Origin: Corynebacterium kalinowskii
Lineage (GTDB): Bacteria > Actinomycetota > Actinomycetes > Mycobacteriales > Mycobacteriaceae
Length of the DNA: 64,000 bases
Assembly (NCBI RefSeq): GCF_009734385.1
Contig: NZ_CP046452.1
Location: forward strand, 2,294,001-2,358,000
Reading direction: 5' to 3'
Shown: positions 24,652 through 34,500 of the stretch, piece by piece
How the letters are laid out: each line of letters opens with the position of its first letter
How positions within the stretch are numbered: the stretch's first letter is position 1
The notes under the pieces: model-generated
The model's database searches: none
What the model was told of the DNA's origin: nothing
What the model saw: the letters and a program-made list of their open reading frames with translations, nothing else
Translations under genes and position numbers: made by a program

Positions 24652-25102
24652 CCGCGTCTCCCTTCAAAATCAGCTCCGAGCGGCTGCCCCTCCACACCGT
24701 CCATGCCACCAGGAATGGTGTCGCGCAGTAGAAAATGGACAGAGCGACACCTCGGTCGAGATGACCGAATGTCCACCCGAGGAAATAGCTGGTGCCCCAG
24801 AGCAGCATCATTGCCGACCACACAGTAAAGACGACATTCCGGGTGCGGGAGCATGGGATACAGGCGGCAATGAGTCCACACACCCCCACCGCGAGCCATG
24901 TGCCAGCCCAAAACTTTTGATCGGTGATGTGCTCGATCGGGTGAATCTGCGCGTCATAGCCGCCGAAAACGCCGAAATAGGACAGGCCGAGGAACGTCGA
25001 TAAGACGGAAGCGAAGAGCAGGGCAGGGCCATCTCCCATCGCCCACGCCCGCAAGCGGTAGGCCCCTGGACGCACACGGTGCGGCAGGTGATCGATGGGC
25101 AT
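24623..25102 (-). CDS. Four-helix phage membrane protein of the lysis cassette
   Basis: 159 residues from ATG 25102. Four hydrophobic segments are visible (LLFASVLSTFLGLSYFGVF; WLAVGVCGLIAACI; VVFTVWSAMMLLWGTSYF; FYCATPFLVAWTVW). It lies 2 bp after the holin gene. Actinophages often have a second multi-span protein here, possibly an antiholin or second holin. No specific family recognised. Confidence 0.72.
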   Translation of the reverse strand: MPIDHLPHRVRPGAYRLRAWAMGDGPALLFASVLSTFLGLSYFGVFGGYDAQIHPIEHITDQKFWAGTWLAVGVCGLIAACIPCSRTRNVVFTVWSAMMLLWGTSYFLGWTFGHLDRGVALSIFYCATPFLVAWTVWRGSRSELILKGDADGLSYHSAR

Positions 25103-25104
25103 GG

Positions 25105-25347
25105 TTACCGCTCCGCCGCGGCGTGACGGCCCGTGGACACCAGGGACGCGGTCTCGGGCTCTGCGACGCCAGCGGAGGCGATGGACCCGAGGATCGACGC
25201 GACGGTCGCTGTCGCTGCGACGCCTAAGCCTTGCTGCCAGTCCAGCTCCCAGATCGTCTGATCCACGACTAGCCACGCGAGGAGGGTCTGCGCGAGGGTC
25301 TTGATGGCACGCTCTGCGAGATCTAGCCAGAATTGGGTGCTACGCAT
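25105..25347 (-). CDS. Holin, r1t family
   Basis: 80 residues. The pattern FWLDLAERAIKTLAQTLLAW followed by a second membrane segment (LGVAATATVASILGSIASAG) is that of the phage r1t holin family. ATG 25347 overlaps the endolysin stop (TGATG), so translation is coupled. It should permeabilise the membrane to release the endolysin. Confidence 0.87.
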   Translation of the reverse strand: MRSTQFWLDLAERAIKTLAQTLLAWLVVDQTIWELDWQQGLGVAATATVASILGSIASAGVAEPETASLVSTGRHAAAER

Positions 25348-26174
25348 CACTTCACCTTCTCCCCGACTGCCCGCGCTGCTGCGCGGTCAGCGTCGGTGCC
25401 CCAAATCTGCAGGCCGACCATATCCGTCAGGGTCAGACCGTCGTACCCCTTGGCACGGACATTTCGGAGGATCACTTCCGCCGTCCAGCCGGGGTGCTCG
25501 CCGAGATGGCCAGACCCCTTGAGCTGCGCACCTACCTCCGCGGCGAGAGCTTCCGCCCCCTGCGCTGCGTGCTTAGTGTCGTCGATAGCGGCTTCATGGA
25601 CTCGGTTAAACGGAACAGTCATGTCAGGGCCTTTCTGCGCTGGCGTTGGGTTGAGTTTTGCGAGGACGCGATCGCGGAGCACGTCCCACGGGAAATTCGG
25701 GCCGGGGTCGGTGTGGTCCGTGCCGCCCCAGACGCGGGTGTCGTCGTGCCCGTACAGGCCTTTGCGGCCTTGTAGGAGGTGCGGAGCGTCGAGGATATCG
25801 ACCGGGATACCGTAGGTTTTGCACCACTCGGCGACGCGGTTGACCATCGTGTCCCACATCTTTGTGTGGCGTGTGGATAGCCACTCGGCGCGGGACCATG
25901 CTGCCTGCGCGACGCAGGAGAAGTGCAGGAGAACGTCGTTGCCGAGGTTGCCTGTGGACCAGGTCGTCCAGTCGTCGGTGTTGGCTAGGACTTCGGTGCC
26001 GTAATCGTCGCCGAGTCGGTGGTAGGAGCCTGTGCGTGAGCTGGCTTGCCAGGCTGCCACGTCTTCGGCTTTAGCTCCCATGCTTGATTCCGTGGTGTGA
26101 ATGCAGATACCTCGGATTGCTTGGACGCGGGGGCCGCCGAAAGTGAAGCGTTGTGACATGTCGATAAGGGTCAT
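25347..26174 (-). CDS. Endolysin, N-acetylmuramoyl-L-alanine amidase
   Basis: 275 residues. An amidase_2 domain fills the first ~180: IRGICIHTTESS has the first zinc His, HFSCVAQAAWSRAEW the middle block, and GTDHTDPGPNFPWD the last zinc ligand motif. The C-terminal ~90 residues form a separate small region with a repeat-like GYDGLTLTDMVGLQIWGTDADR that could bind the cell wall. No signal peptide, so release depends on the holin. Confidence 0.9.
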   Translation of the reverse strand: MTLIDMSQRFTFGGPRVQAIRGICIHTTESSMGAKAEDVAAWQASSRTGSYHRLGDDYGTEVLANTDDWTTWSTGNLGNDVLLHFSCVAQAAWSRAEWLSTRHTKMWDTMVNRVAEWCKTYGIPVDILDAPHLLQGRKGLYGHDDTRVWGGTDHTDPGPNFPWDVLRDRVLAKLNPTPAQKGPDMTVPFNRVHEAAIDDTKHAAQGAEALAAEVGAQLKGSGHLGEHPGWTAEVILRNVRAKGYDGLTLTDMVGLQIWGTDADRAAARAVGEKVK

Positions 26175-26192
26175 GTGCGTTGTCCTTTCATG

Positions 26193-26222
26193 CGAAAAGC
26201 CCCCACCGAGCGGTGAGGGCTT
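26193..26222 (-). terminator. Intrinsic terminator between tail and lysis genes
   Basis: On the minus strand AAGCCCTCACCG/CGGTGGGGGCTT form a stem ending in TTTTCG. It would reduce readthrough from the tail genes into lysis. Confidence 0.8.
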
Positions 26223-26236
26223 GGGTTAGTGGATGG

Positions 26237-26434
26237 CTAGGACTGTGAGGCTTGAGCTATGGCTGCCTCAAGCTGCCGCTTGATCCCGGCGATTCCGCCA
26301 GCGGTGAATGCGTCCCAATCCCGGGCAGTGATCGTGATGGGTCGGACATCCATCTGGGTGAGGTTTTCGCCATCGTCGATGACAGCATTGGGGGCGATGG
26401 TGATCGAGATGATGCGTACAGCGTGTTCTTCCAT
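26237..26434 (-). CDS. Small phage protein of unknown function
   Basis: 65 residues, 9 bp downstream of the tail-fibre-like gene. Starts MEEHAVRIISITIAPNAVID, with a strand-rich first half and a C-terminal helix (GIKRQLEAAIAQASQS). Probably a tail or lysis accessory protein by position. No family recognised. Confidence 0.65.
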   Translation of the reverse strand: MEEHAVRIISITIAPNAVIDDGENLTQMDVRPITITARDWDAFTAGGIAGIKRQLEAAIAQASQS

Positions 26435-26443
26435 GTGGTCTCC

Positions 26444-27922
26444 TTAGTTTGCAATTCTCAGGGTGCGATAGCCTGTGCCGGCTGAATCTGCTGGGCCCAC
26501 CAGCACGCGGGAAAAGGTCACTGAGCCAGACCGATTGACCAAGACAGACAGGCCTATCTGGTTCACATCTGGGTCATCGATAGTGAGTGCTGGTGTCGAC
26601 GCGACTGCCCCACGACGGGTTATATTGATCTCGGTCCTAGTGCCTTGTGCGGTCCCAAATGCCCAGGCTTCGTTGGTCAGCTGGCGAATCATGCCGCCGA
26701 TAACAGTGCTCGCACCATTTTTAGACCCGAACATGAGCTGTCCAAGTGGCTGCCCCGCTGCCGGTGCGGTGCCAGCGCCGGACGTTCCCCCGGCCTTGCC
26801 AAGGAAGATTTGCGCGGTGCCGGTGCCGTAAGCGGTTCCCGAAACAGCTGTAAGGTTTCCGTTCGACGATTCTGCCGTGTAGGGATTCTGCTGCAGCATC
26901 GAGACAATCGGCTGGCACTGCTCGATGCGCAGCTTATCTGGGTTGAAAATCAGCGCAGCAGTTCCGTTTTCGATCTTCCACATCAGTCGCTTTTGAGTGC
27001 CTGATGCGTGAGAGCCAATGCGGAAGTGCGGGCCGTCTGAATGCTTTTCACCCACGGCTTCGATGTAGAGGAATTGTCTGTTAATTCCAGCACCCACATC
27101 TGGACCGAGATGCACCTGGACGCCAGCGACAGCTGCGCCACCATCGGTGCCGATCCTCGTGTTTGCGACCACCTCAAAGTAGGGCATGACGTCCGGGTTC
27201 GTACCGGTCAGCACAAACCGTTGGCCGGCGTTACCGTCTCCCTCATGGATTCGCAGGTGCTGACCGACCGTGAACGCCGCTGCTCCGTTGATCTGACCCG
27301 AGCCGAATTCCTGAGGTGCGGTGTATTGCCGCGTAGCGGATCCGCCATACAGCAGATCAAGTGCTGCACGGGTCACCGAATCAGCCTGTGATACGAATAC
27401 TGCAGTTTGGCCATCTGCCGGTGTGCCAGGCCCCATGCCGCTCATCGACTCCAGCGCATCAATGCGCACATCAGCCGAAGCGACGTTAACCGCATTCGCC
27501 GTAATCCTCTTGTCAAGGGGAGCCACGATTTTATTAACCTGCTCAAGGGTCTTAGCGCCGTCAAGCTTCAAGGCGGTGGACAAATCAGTTATGAGCTTGT
27601 CAATGGCCGAAATCACCCCAGCGTCCCAGGTATATGTCGACTGCATCAAGTCAACCAGTCGCACCGACGGGAGATTAGGCACCGTCACTACCACCGGGCG
27701 AGAATTAACGATGTTGCGACAGTAAAATTCAATTGCAAGAATTCCTGGCTGTGCATTAGGAATTGTCGCCTTGCCGTTGACCAATCTAACGATCTGCGGC
27801 GCGGTGGATACTACTGCCCCGTTATCAAGAGTCGGCCGGAATACCGGAGAGTAAATCTTGACGTAGTCGTCTTCATGGGATTGCATCCCAAAGTCCAAGA
27901 CACTGATTTCAATACTGGTCAT
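26444..27922 (-). CDS. Minor tail protein, probable receptor-binding fibre
   Basis: 492 residues from ATG 27922 (site AAGGAAAGTC). The N-terminal ~110 residues resemble the attachment module of actinophage tip proteins (RLVNGKATIPNAQPGILAIEF, VVVTVPNLPSVRLVDLM). A helical linker (KLITDLSTALKLDGAKTLEQ) and a beta-rich C-terminal half typical of fibres follow. Last large gene of the tail module, so the best candidate for host recognition. Confidence 0.75.
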   Translation of the reverse strand: MTSIEISVLDFGMQSHEDDYVKIYSPVFRPTLDNGAVVSTAPQIVRLVNGKATIPNAQPGILAIEFYCRNIVNSRPVVVTVPNLPSVRLVDLMQSTYTWDAGVISAIDKLITDLSTALKLDGAKTLEQVNKIVAPLDKRITANAVNVASADVRIDALESMSGMGPGTPADGQTAVFVSQADSVTRAALDLLYGGSATRQYTAPQEFGSGQINGAAAFTVGQHLRIHEGDGNAGQRFVLTGTNPDVMPYFEVVANTRIGTDGGAAVAGVQVHLGPDVGAGINRQFLYIEAVGEKHSDGPHFRIGSHASGTQKRLMWKIENGTAALIFNPDKLRIEQCQPIVSMLQQNPYTAESSNGNLTAVSGTAYGTGTAQIFLGKAGGTSGAGTAPAAGQPLGQLMFGSKNGASTVIGGMIRQLTNEAWAFGTAQGTRTEINITRRGAVASTPALTIDDPDVNQIGLSVLVNRSGSVTFSRVLVGPADSAGTGYRTLRIAN

Positions 27923-27930
27923 GACTTTCC

Positions 27931-28620
27931 TTACTGCACGAACGTGCACGTGGCGCTGACAGCGCCTTGAGCATTGACAAAATTCACTGCGCCATCCGGC
28001 AGCAGCTCTACGCGGGACGCCGCCGAGGCGGCACCCACCACGATTGGAAAGACGAGCTTCACAGAGGGACGCACCTGCTCTGGGAGAATGAACCCGGAAG
28101 TTGCCGCATCGATCGCAACCGTGACCACCCCTGCATTTCGGATTGCGGTCCAGCCAGTCCCCGACGCCACCACGCGTTGCAGCGCATCCTGCTTCTTGGT
28201 CAGCCCCTCTTCGACAGCAGCAATTCGATCCTCGAACCCGGAGTACGTCAGCGCCTGCTGTTCCTGGCGAGCTTGCTCCTGTGCGGTGAGCTGGTCTGCC
28301 AGTTCCTGCTCGCGACCACCCCCGTCACCACCAAACAGCCATCCGAATACATCTCTGACGACGTTGACCAAGGTACTGATCGGGTGGGTTATCGCATGGA
28401 CAACTACCTTGATCAGGCCAACAACTGCGTCCCAAATCATCTGCGGAACCGTTTTCATCCCAGATGTTCGAAGCGCCTCCTCGGCCTGCTGCCGTGCGAC
28501 GTCCTTGACCCCCTGCTGTGTGTACGGCTGGAGAGTCGTCACGGATGCGCCAGTCACCACATCCCGCTGGCCAGTCAGACTCAGGGGCTGGTCGGTGTTT
28601 TCGATGAATGGATGCGTCAT
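27931..28620 (-). CDS. Minor tail protein with central hydrophobic helix
   Basis: 229 residues. The middle has a membrane-like amphipathic stretch (IWDAVVGLIKVVVHAITHPI), then a glycine-rich turn and a coiled coil (QELADQLTAQEQARQEQQAL). The C-terminal ~70 residues are beta-rich. Overlaps the neighbouring gene by 4 bp. Tail-tip component by position. Confidence 0.7.
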   Translation of the reverse strand: MTHPFIENTDQPLSLTGQRDVVTGASVTTLQPYTQQGVKDVARQQAEEALRTSGMKTVPQMIWDAVVGLIKVVVHAITHPISTLVNVVRDVFGWLFGGDGGGREQELADQLTAQEQARQEQQALTYSGFEDRIAAVEEGLTKKQDALQRVVASGTGWTAIRNAGVVTVAIDAATSGFILPEQVRPSVKLVFPIVVGAASAASRVELLPDGAVNFVNAQGAVSATCTFVQ

Positions 28621-29018
28621 TGCTCCTTCACCTCCACAGTGGCGTGCTTGCTATCTGGGGTCGGAACCTCAAACTCCGCGCGCAACTGCGCGTAGAGCGC
28701 TTGGCGCTCGACCATGGATAGCTGGGAGGTGTCCGGAGCCAGGCCGCGGGGCTCGACGGCCTCATCGATGGGTGCCCACCGGCCGCCGGCACCGGTCAGC
28801 CAGTCGGCATCAGCGCCCGGTGGCACATACTTGATGGTTTGCAGCTCCGGAACGTGCCTGAATCCGCAGTCCCACAGGCGCTTTGCCCACTTGCGCATCA
28901 CCTCCACAGGCAAGGCCAAAGGTGCGGTATCCCCGACGCCGGGAAGTGCGACCAGGGCCCAGAGGGCCGCTTCCTCCGGATCCGATGAATTGCAATGGTG
29001 CTGGAGTGGAATTGGCAT
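28617..29018 (-). CDS. Phage gene 29-like protein (DUF2744)
   Basis: 133 residues. The pattern DPEEAALWALVALPG, LPVEVMRKWAKRLWDCGFRH and PELQTIKYVPPG fits the DUF2744 family found between tail genes of actinobacterial siphoviruses. It overlaps the Gp37-like gene by 1 bp. Function unknown; probably tail assembly. Confidence 0.82.
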   Translation of the reverse strand: MPIPLQHHCNSSDPEEAALWALVALPGVGDTAPLALPVEVMRKWAKRLWDCGFRHVPELQTIKYVPPGADADWLTGAGGRWAPIDEAVEPRGLAPDTSQLSMVERQALYAQLRAEFEVPTPDSKHATVEVKEQ

Positions 29019-30712
29019 TACTGAACTCCTAGGTCATGGAGAGCAGAAGCGCCCTCCTTCACATGTGAAATGACGGTTTCTAGCGGGGAGTGCTGCGAGG
29101 CGAGGTCACCGCAGGTGATCTTCCAGCCGCGGGAATCTCGGGCGAAAGCGTAGGTCAACTCGGAGACCTGCTCGACGACGATCAAGTCGTCTGGCAGCCC
29201 CTGGATCGTTGAGCCGATCCGGTCACCGAGGAAGAAGTGCCCCTGCCCTTCGTCCCCCACGAACCACGGCGCGCCGTCGCGCACCGAGATCTGGTGAGAA
29301 ACGCGCTCTCGCGTGTCCCAATAGCCTTTCCGCAGCGCCACCAGCGACGCCAACGTGTAGGCCCGATCGGCTCCCTCCACGAAATACTCGAGGTAGTGAT
29401 CCCACCCGAGCGCGCGATCATTGACCCCGTACTCGTTCTCCGACGCGCGGATACTGGACTTCACCGCCACCCACGCCAAAATCGTGTCCTCATAGAAAGG
29501 CTTGAGGAAAGTGTCAGCGATGACACCCATCGTCGGCGCACCGATCAACATGCCCACGTAATTACCAATCAGCGTGATGATCGACGAGATCGCCTCATTG
29601 ACTCCCGGCGCGCTGTGTCCGCCGGAGACGAATTGGACGTCGGTTGCTGGTTGGTGTTTGTAGTTTGCTGATTCGACGCCGGTGAGTCGTCCGTCTCGGT
29701 AGAGGACGTAGGGGGCGCGGGGTTTGGTGCCTAGCCATTCTTTGAGGTCGGAGTAGGCGGATTCGTGGTTGGGGTTTTCGATGACTGTTTGTTGGGTGTC
29801 GATGTTGTTGCCGGCTAGTGACTGGATGGAGCGGATGAATCCGGTTTTTATGTTGCCGAACAGCGACGTGCCCTCGGGGTCCCAGAAGCTGGACTTGTCG
29901 ACGATGTCCACGATCAGGCAGCCGTTGCGCACCATTGCGCCAGGCCATGGGAGCGGGTCGCCCTCGAGCCATCGGCGGCATTCGACGGAGAGCTGATACT
30001 CGGAGAGTTTGGGGGCTGCCATGTCGTGCCAGTACTTCATCCGCGAGTTCAGGATCGTGAATGGTGTTGAGTCCCCTGCTATGGATCCCGGTGCGACCTG
30101 GATGGGCCATTGGTAGGGGTTGAAGGTGTCGGACCAGGATTCTGGGTGGAGTGGGTCGTCGGGCAAGGCCCAGAGGCTGCCTTGCATGCGCCAGAGGTTG
30201 AGCATGAGCGCGGTCTTGAGGGCCCACCGTGCAGGGCCCAGGAGGATAAACGTGCGAGGGAATTGCACGGCCGCGGGTGTGAGCGGGTTCGGCCACACCA
30301 ACAAATGCTTCAATTTCTCGTAGTCGTGGAGGAAATGGATGTCGACGTAGCGCTCCCCTGACTCGGTTTTGATGAGCTCGGGGTATTGCATGCAGCCGCC
30401 CCAGCGGGCGCCGTCTTTGTCGACAGTGATGTAGACGTTTTTGGTTTCTCGTTTGCGGTAGTCGAGGACCCACTTTGCGAGCCAGTCATCGACGGGGAGC
30501 CGCAGGCGGCCGGCACCGGTGTCGTTGAGCTTCCATTGGAATTCGCCTTCCAGAGCATTGGCGGCCTGGCCGACGTAGTGCCAGTTGCCATCCCACAAGC
30601 GGATGACGGGAGGTTTCCGGCGAGCATCAATGCGGGCTTGTCGACGCCTATCCCCATCGGCCCAGATCTCGTCGAGGCGTACTGCTACCTCATCGATGAC
30701 TGGTGCGGTCAT
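29018..30712 (-). CDS. Gp37-like tail-associated protein (Tal-like)
   Basis: 564 residues. It resembles the Siphovirus ReqiPepy6 Gp37-like family: the start IRLWDGNWHYVGQAANALEG, LVDIVD-type strands, AISSIITLIGNYVGMLIGAP, and the C-terminal QISVRDGAPWFVGDEGQGHF and GLPDDLIVVEQVSELTYAF blocks. It follows the distal-tail-like gene, the usual place of the baseplate hub or tail-lysin. Overlaps the next gene by 4 bp. Confidence 0.82.
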   Translation of the reverse strand: MTAPVIDEVAVRLDEIWADGDRRRQARIDARRKPPVIRLWDGNWHYVGQAANALEGEFQWKLNDTGAGRLRLPVDDWLAKWVLDYRKRETKNVYITVDKDGARWGGCMQYPELIKTESGERYVDIHFLHDYEKLKHLLVWPNPLTPAAVQFPRTFILLGPARWALKTALMLNLWRMQGSLWALPDDPLHPESWSDTFNPYQWPIQVAPGSIAGDSTPFTILNSRMKYWHDMAAPKLSEYQLSVECRRWLEGDPLPWPGAMVRNGCLIVDIVDKSSFWDPEGTSLFGNIKTGFIRSIQSLAGNNIDTQQTVIENPNHESAYSDLKEWLGTKPRAPYVLYRDGRLTGVESANYKHQPATDVQFVSGGHSAPGVNEAISSIITLIGNYVGMLIGAPTMGVIADTFLKPFYEDTILAWVAVKSSIRASENEYGVNDRALGWDHYLEYFVEGADRAYTLASLVALRKGYWDTRERVSHQISVRDGAPWFVGDEGQGHFFLGDRIGSTIQGLPDDLIVVEQVSELTYAFARDSRGWKITCGDLASQHSPLETVISHVKEGASALHDLGVQ

Positions 30713-31584
30713 TGGACTCTACCTCCCCAAGGTCGTTGCCATTGCTGCACCATGCGCACTTGGCAGGCCCCGGGCTGGTCGCCCGTGTAGCCAATGTCAA
30801 GTGCAGTCGGTGGCGTGTGCGGCGGTATCGGATAAAGGAATTCGACGCCGTTGAAGCGACCTGCGACGTTGGAGCCGTCGGCCGCGACGTAGGACTCATG
30901 GAGCGGGTGCGTGTCGATCGTGAGGTCCTGCCCCGAGCTCAGCGGCGGGGTGTGGATGTACCTGTAACGATCGGCCTCACCGGTCAGGTCGTTGTCTGGC
31001 AGTGTCCACTTGCCCGGCGCGGTGACGACCCATTGCAGCCACATCGCGGTGTCGGTGGGGTTTTCCACGATGATCTGCTTCGTACCAGTGGAGTCGAACG
31101 CCAGGTTCCGGGTGATGGTGTCGCCCTGCCAGAAAGGGTTCTTGGCTCGTAGGGTGAGCAGCATCTTGGACCACTGCAGCAGGCGCGGATCCTTCTTGCT
31201 CGTGGTCCTGGTCTTTTCGAGCTTCTGGACGAAGAGCGACCGTTGCTCGCCGTCCGAGTTGAAGACGATCTCGGACTGTTTCTCCGGAGAAAACGATGCG
31301 TAGAACATCGCCTCGATGTACTCCCAGGATTGCTCCTCGGGGAAGATATCGAAGCCCAGGACGAGGTCGATGGGGTCGACTGTGTAGCCGAGGAAGCTAG
31401 CACCGTCTTGGAAAGCGCCGGACTGCCAGATGCCCTTGAACGGGGCTTCGTCATGCAGCCCGTCCGGATCCTCCGCCAGCTCGACACCCTCACGCCCACA
31501 TTCAGGACCCGACACATGCCAGGTTGCTCCGTTGACTCCCTTAATGATGATCTGGGCGGAATGATCCCAAGACGGCCTTTTCAT
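30709..31584 (-). CDS. Distal tail-like protein
   Basis: 291 residues, directly after the tape measure gene. Features of actinophage Dit-like proteins include IIIKGVNGATWHVSGPECG, GFDIFPEEQSWEYIEAMF, and a second domain with IIVENPTDTAMWLQWVVT. Its location between tape measure and Gp37-like protein agrees with a role in closing the tail tube. Confidence 0.78.
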   Translation of the reverse strand: MKRPSWDHSAQIIIKGVNGATWHVSGPECGREGVELAEDPDGLHDEAPFKGIWQSGAFQDGASFLGYTVDPIDLVLGFDIFPEEQSWEYIEAMFYASFSPEKQSEIVFNSDGEQRSLFVQKLEKTRTTSKKDPRLLQWSKMLLTLRAKNPFWQGDTITRNLAFDSTGTKQIIVENPTDTAMWLQWVVTAPGKWTLPDNDLTGEADRYRYIHTPPLSSGQDLTIDTHPLHESYVAADGSNVAGRFNGVEFLYPIPPHTPPTALDIGYTGDQPGACQVRMVQQWQRPWGGRVQ

Positions 31585-31592
31585 CGCTACTC

Positions 31593-34500
31593 CTATCTAT
31601 TCGCCCCGACGATGGCGCCCACGCGCTGACGGCCATACATCTCTGCGCGACGCATACCTTCATCGAGGTTGTTGGTCTGGATATGGACGTGATACTCAGC
31701 CGACGTGCCGGCACCAGCGGCCTGCGCTGTAACCGGTGAACCCTGCATGATCTGACGCGCAAGCCCCGGCTGGGAGTTAATGCGCTCCAGCATTGGACGC
31801 GCATACCGTGCTGCCGCCTCACGGACCACAAATTCTCCGTTCGACAGCAACGCCGGGATCGCATCATCAGTTGGGCCACCAGCACCCCAGACCGAACCGC
31901 CTGCCCAATACCCGTGACCATGGCCGATCACATCAAGCAGGCCGTCCCCATACTTTTGATGCCCATACCGCACCATGGCATTCGTCATCGCCCACGGGTC
32001 CCGACGATCATCAGGCAACGTCGGGTCGCGGTAAGCAGCCCAAGTCGTAGGAATCATCTGCCCCAGCCCCACGCCTGCAGCTTCGCCAGTGCCGTTGACA
32101 TCGACGATCTGCTGGGCGATGCCCGGGTTACCGCTGGACTCGGATTGAATCTGGCGAACCCACGCATCAAGCTCGGCAGGATTTCCGCCGTAGCCCTGGT
32201 TGTCCATAGCGGCGGCCATCATGCCCCGCCACTGCTCGGCACCCTGCGTCGGATCCCAGACATGGCCAATATTGGCGTCACCAGCCGGAGCCGTGATGTC
32301 ATCGAACCCCTCACCAAAGCCCACGATCTGGGCGCCGGTCACGGTCTTCGTCGGCAACGTCGGATCCAGCGCCAAAGCGTCACCAGCACCGGACTTCGCC
32401 GTGGCGATATCCTTCACCGCCGACGTGCGCGACCCTCCCCGACCAAGCTCAGCCTGGGTCTTCTCCCACATCTTGTACGCCTTAACAGCCGGGATCTCGT
32501 CAGAAATTCCGAACACATCAAGCGCGCCCTTCACCTGGCCGGAGATGAAGTTCTTAGCGAACTCGCCCGCGATCCCAGAGAGCGACGTCGGCCCCGTCTC
32601 AGTCGTGCCGTAGGACATCGGATCCGCAGCGTCCGACGCCCGGAAGTCCTGCAGCGGCTGAGCCGACGCCTTGGTCCTCGGGTCGGTCAGCCCCGGCATA
32701 TCGCCAAGATCACCCATATCAGGCACGACGAACTCCTCGAAGAAATCCCGAGGAAGGTGCGCATGATTGGTGAACTGGGAATCATCAGCGCCGACGCCAC
32801 TACCACCGAAATGGCCCTGTGACGGGTAGCCGCCCATTTCGACAGCAACACCGGATGGCGTCGTCATTGCCGTGTGCCCGTTGACGCCACCGCCTTGATC
32901 CCACCAGCCGACCTGCAGATCGCCCGGGTCACCCAGCCCTGGGTAGAAGCCCCAATCATCGATGAGCACCTGGCCCTCGTTGACCGTGGAGAAGGCGCGC
33001 TGCATGAGCTTCTCACCGAACTTGGCATACCGCGTGACGATCGACACTGTCTGTGAGCAGTCCCCCCAGAACGGTCCACCAAGCACATACGGCTGCCCGT
33101 CAACGCCCATGGCGAAGTCGTCGATCTCCTGGATCGTCGCCCCGCCCTCAGCGAAGAACGTGGCAGACTTCGGCCCCAAATCCCCCTGATAGCCCGGCGC
33201 GAATGGCATGCCGGTTTCAGGGTCTATGACTTCGAGTCCGAAGTAGCGGGCACCTGCTGCAAGCAGGGCTTCCGCGCGTCCGCGTCGGTAGTCATCGGCT
33301 AGTGGGATGTAGAGCTCGCCGCCGGTCTCTTCCTCACCAAAGACGCGGTAGCTGCCTGCTGGTGCGAACTGCGGTTCGTGGTTCTCGCCGCCACCGGCGA
33401 AGTACTTGATGGATCCGAGAGCGTTTGCTTCGTAGGATCCCTCTGACCTGCGAGAGAACGGCGACCTCAAGGAACCGACCGAGTTGGAGAAGAATTCCTT
33501 GACGTCGTTCCACTTGTCTTTTAGACCGCCCAATAGTCCGGACATGATGGAAGAGCCGATGTTCTTAAGCCAATCACCTGCTCCATCAAAGACTTTCAGG
33601 ATCTTGTCTTTGATCTCGCCCGTAATCCGGAGGACGTGTCCGATCCCCTCGCTGAACGATTGTGAGGCGTTTGCCCACAGTTCGTTGAACCGCTGGATCA
33701 AATCAGACTGGAATTGCAAGGCAGCAGAGATGACCGAGGCGATCATGTTCGAGAAGCCTGAGGTGATACTCGACATCAGGTTCGTCACCGAGACCAGCAC
33801 TCCAGCGGCGAGCGAGATGAACTGAGCGATCACCGTGGCCACGAACCCAACGACCGAAGCCAGCACCTGGGCGACAATGCCGATCAGCTGAGCCAGGATC
33901 TGGATCACCGGCATCACAGCCGTCACAACGTTGGCGAGAACTTGGACGACCGAAACAACTGCCGGCACCAGTGCCATCACTGCAGGAAGTAGTGGCGTGA
34001 TGATATTCACCACCAAGTCCAGCAGAATTGGCACCAGCGGAAGCACCGCCTCAAGGACCTGCATGACCGCTTGAACAATCATCGGTAGATACGGCGCCAA
34101 GCCAGTGATGATTTGCATCATCAAGTCAGTGAGCGTCCCGACAATCTGCCCAAGAATCGGCGTCAACATTTGAACGACCTGCATCAACTGACCAGCCAGC
34201 AATTGAACCACAGGTTGGATCGCGGTATAGATCGTTGTAATGTGCTGCGCTATTGGCTGAATCACTGCCGTGAGCAGCGCACCCAGCGGCTCCAGCAAAG
34301 GAGCGACAGCACCGAGGATCGCCCCGAAAGCCTCACCTAGTGGCCCCATCGCGGGTGCCAGAGCGGATAGGCCATCGGCCAGCCCTTGAATCAGCGACTG
34401 GGTACCTGGCGCTGCGGACTGGATGAACTGCGAAATAGCCGGCATGATCGTCGAACCGATCGATTGCAACGCCGTCCCCAAGATCGGAGACAACGCGGAC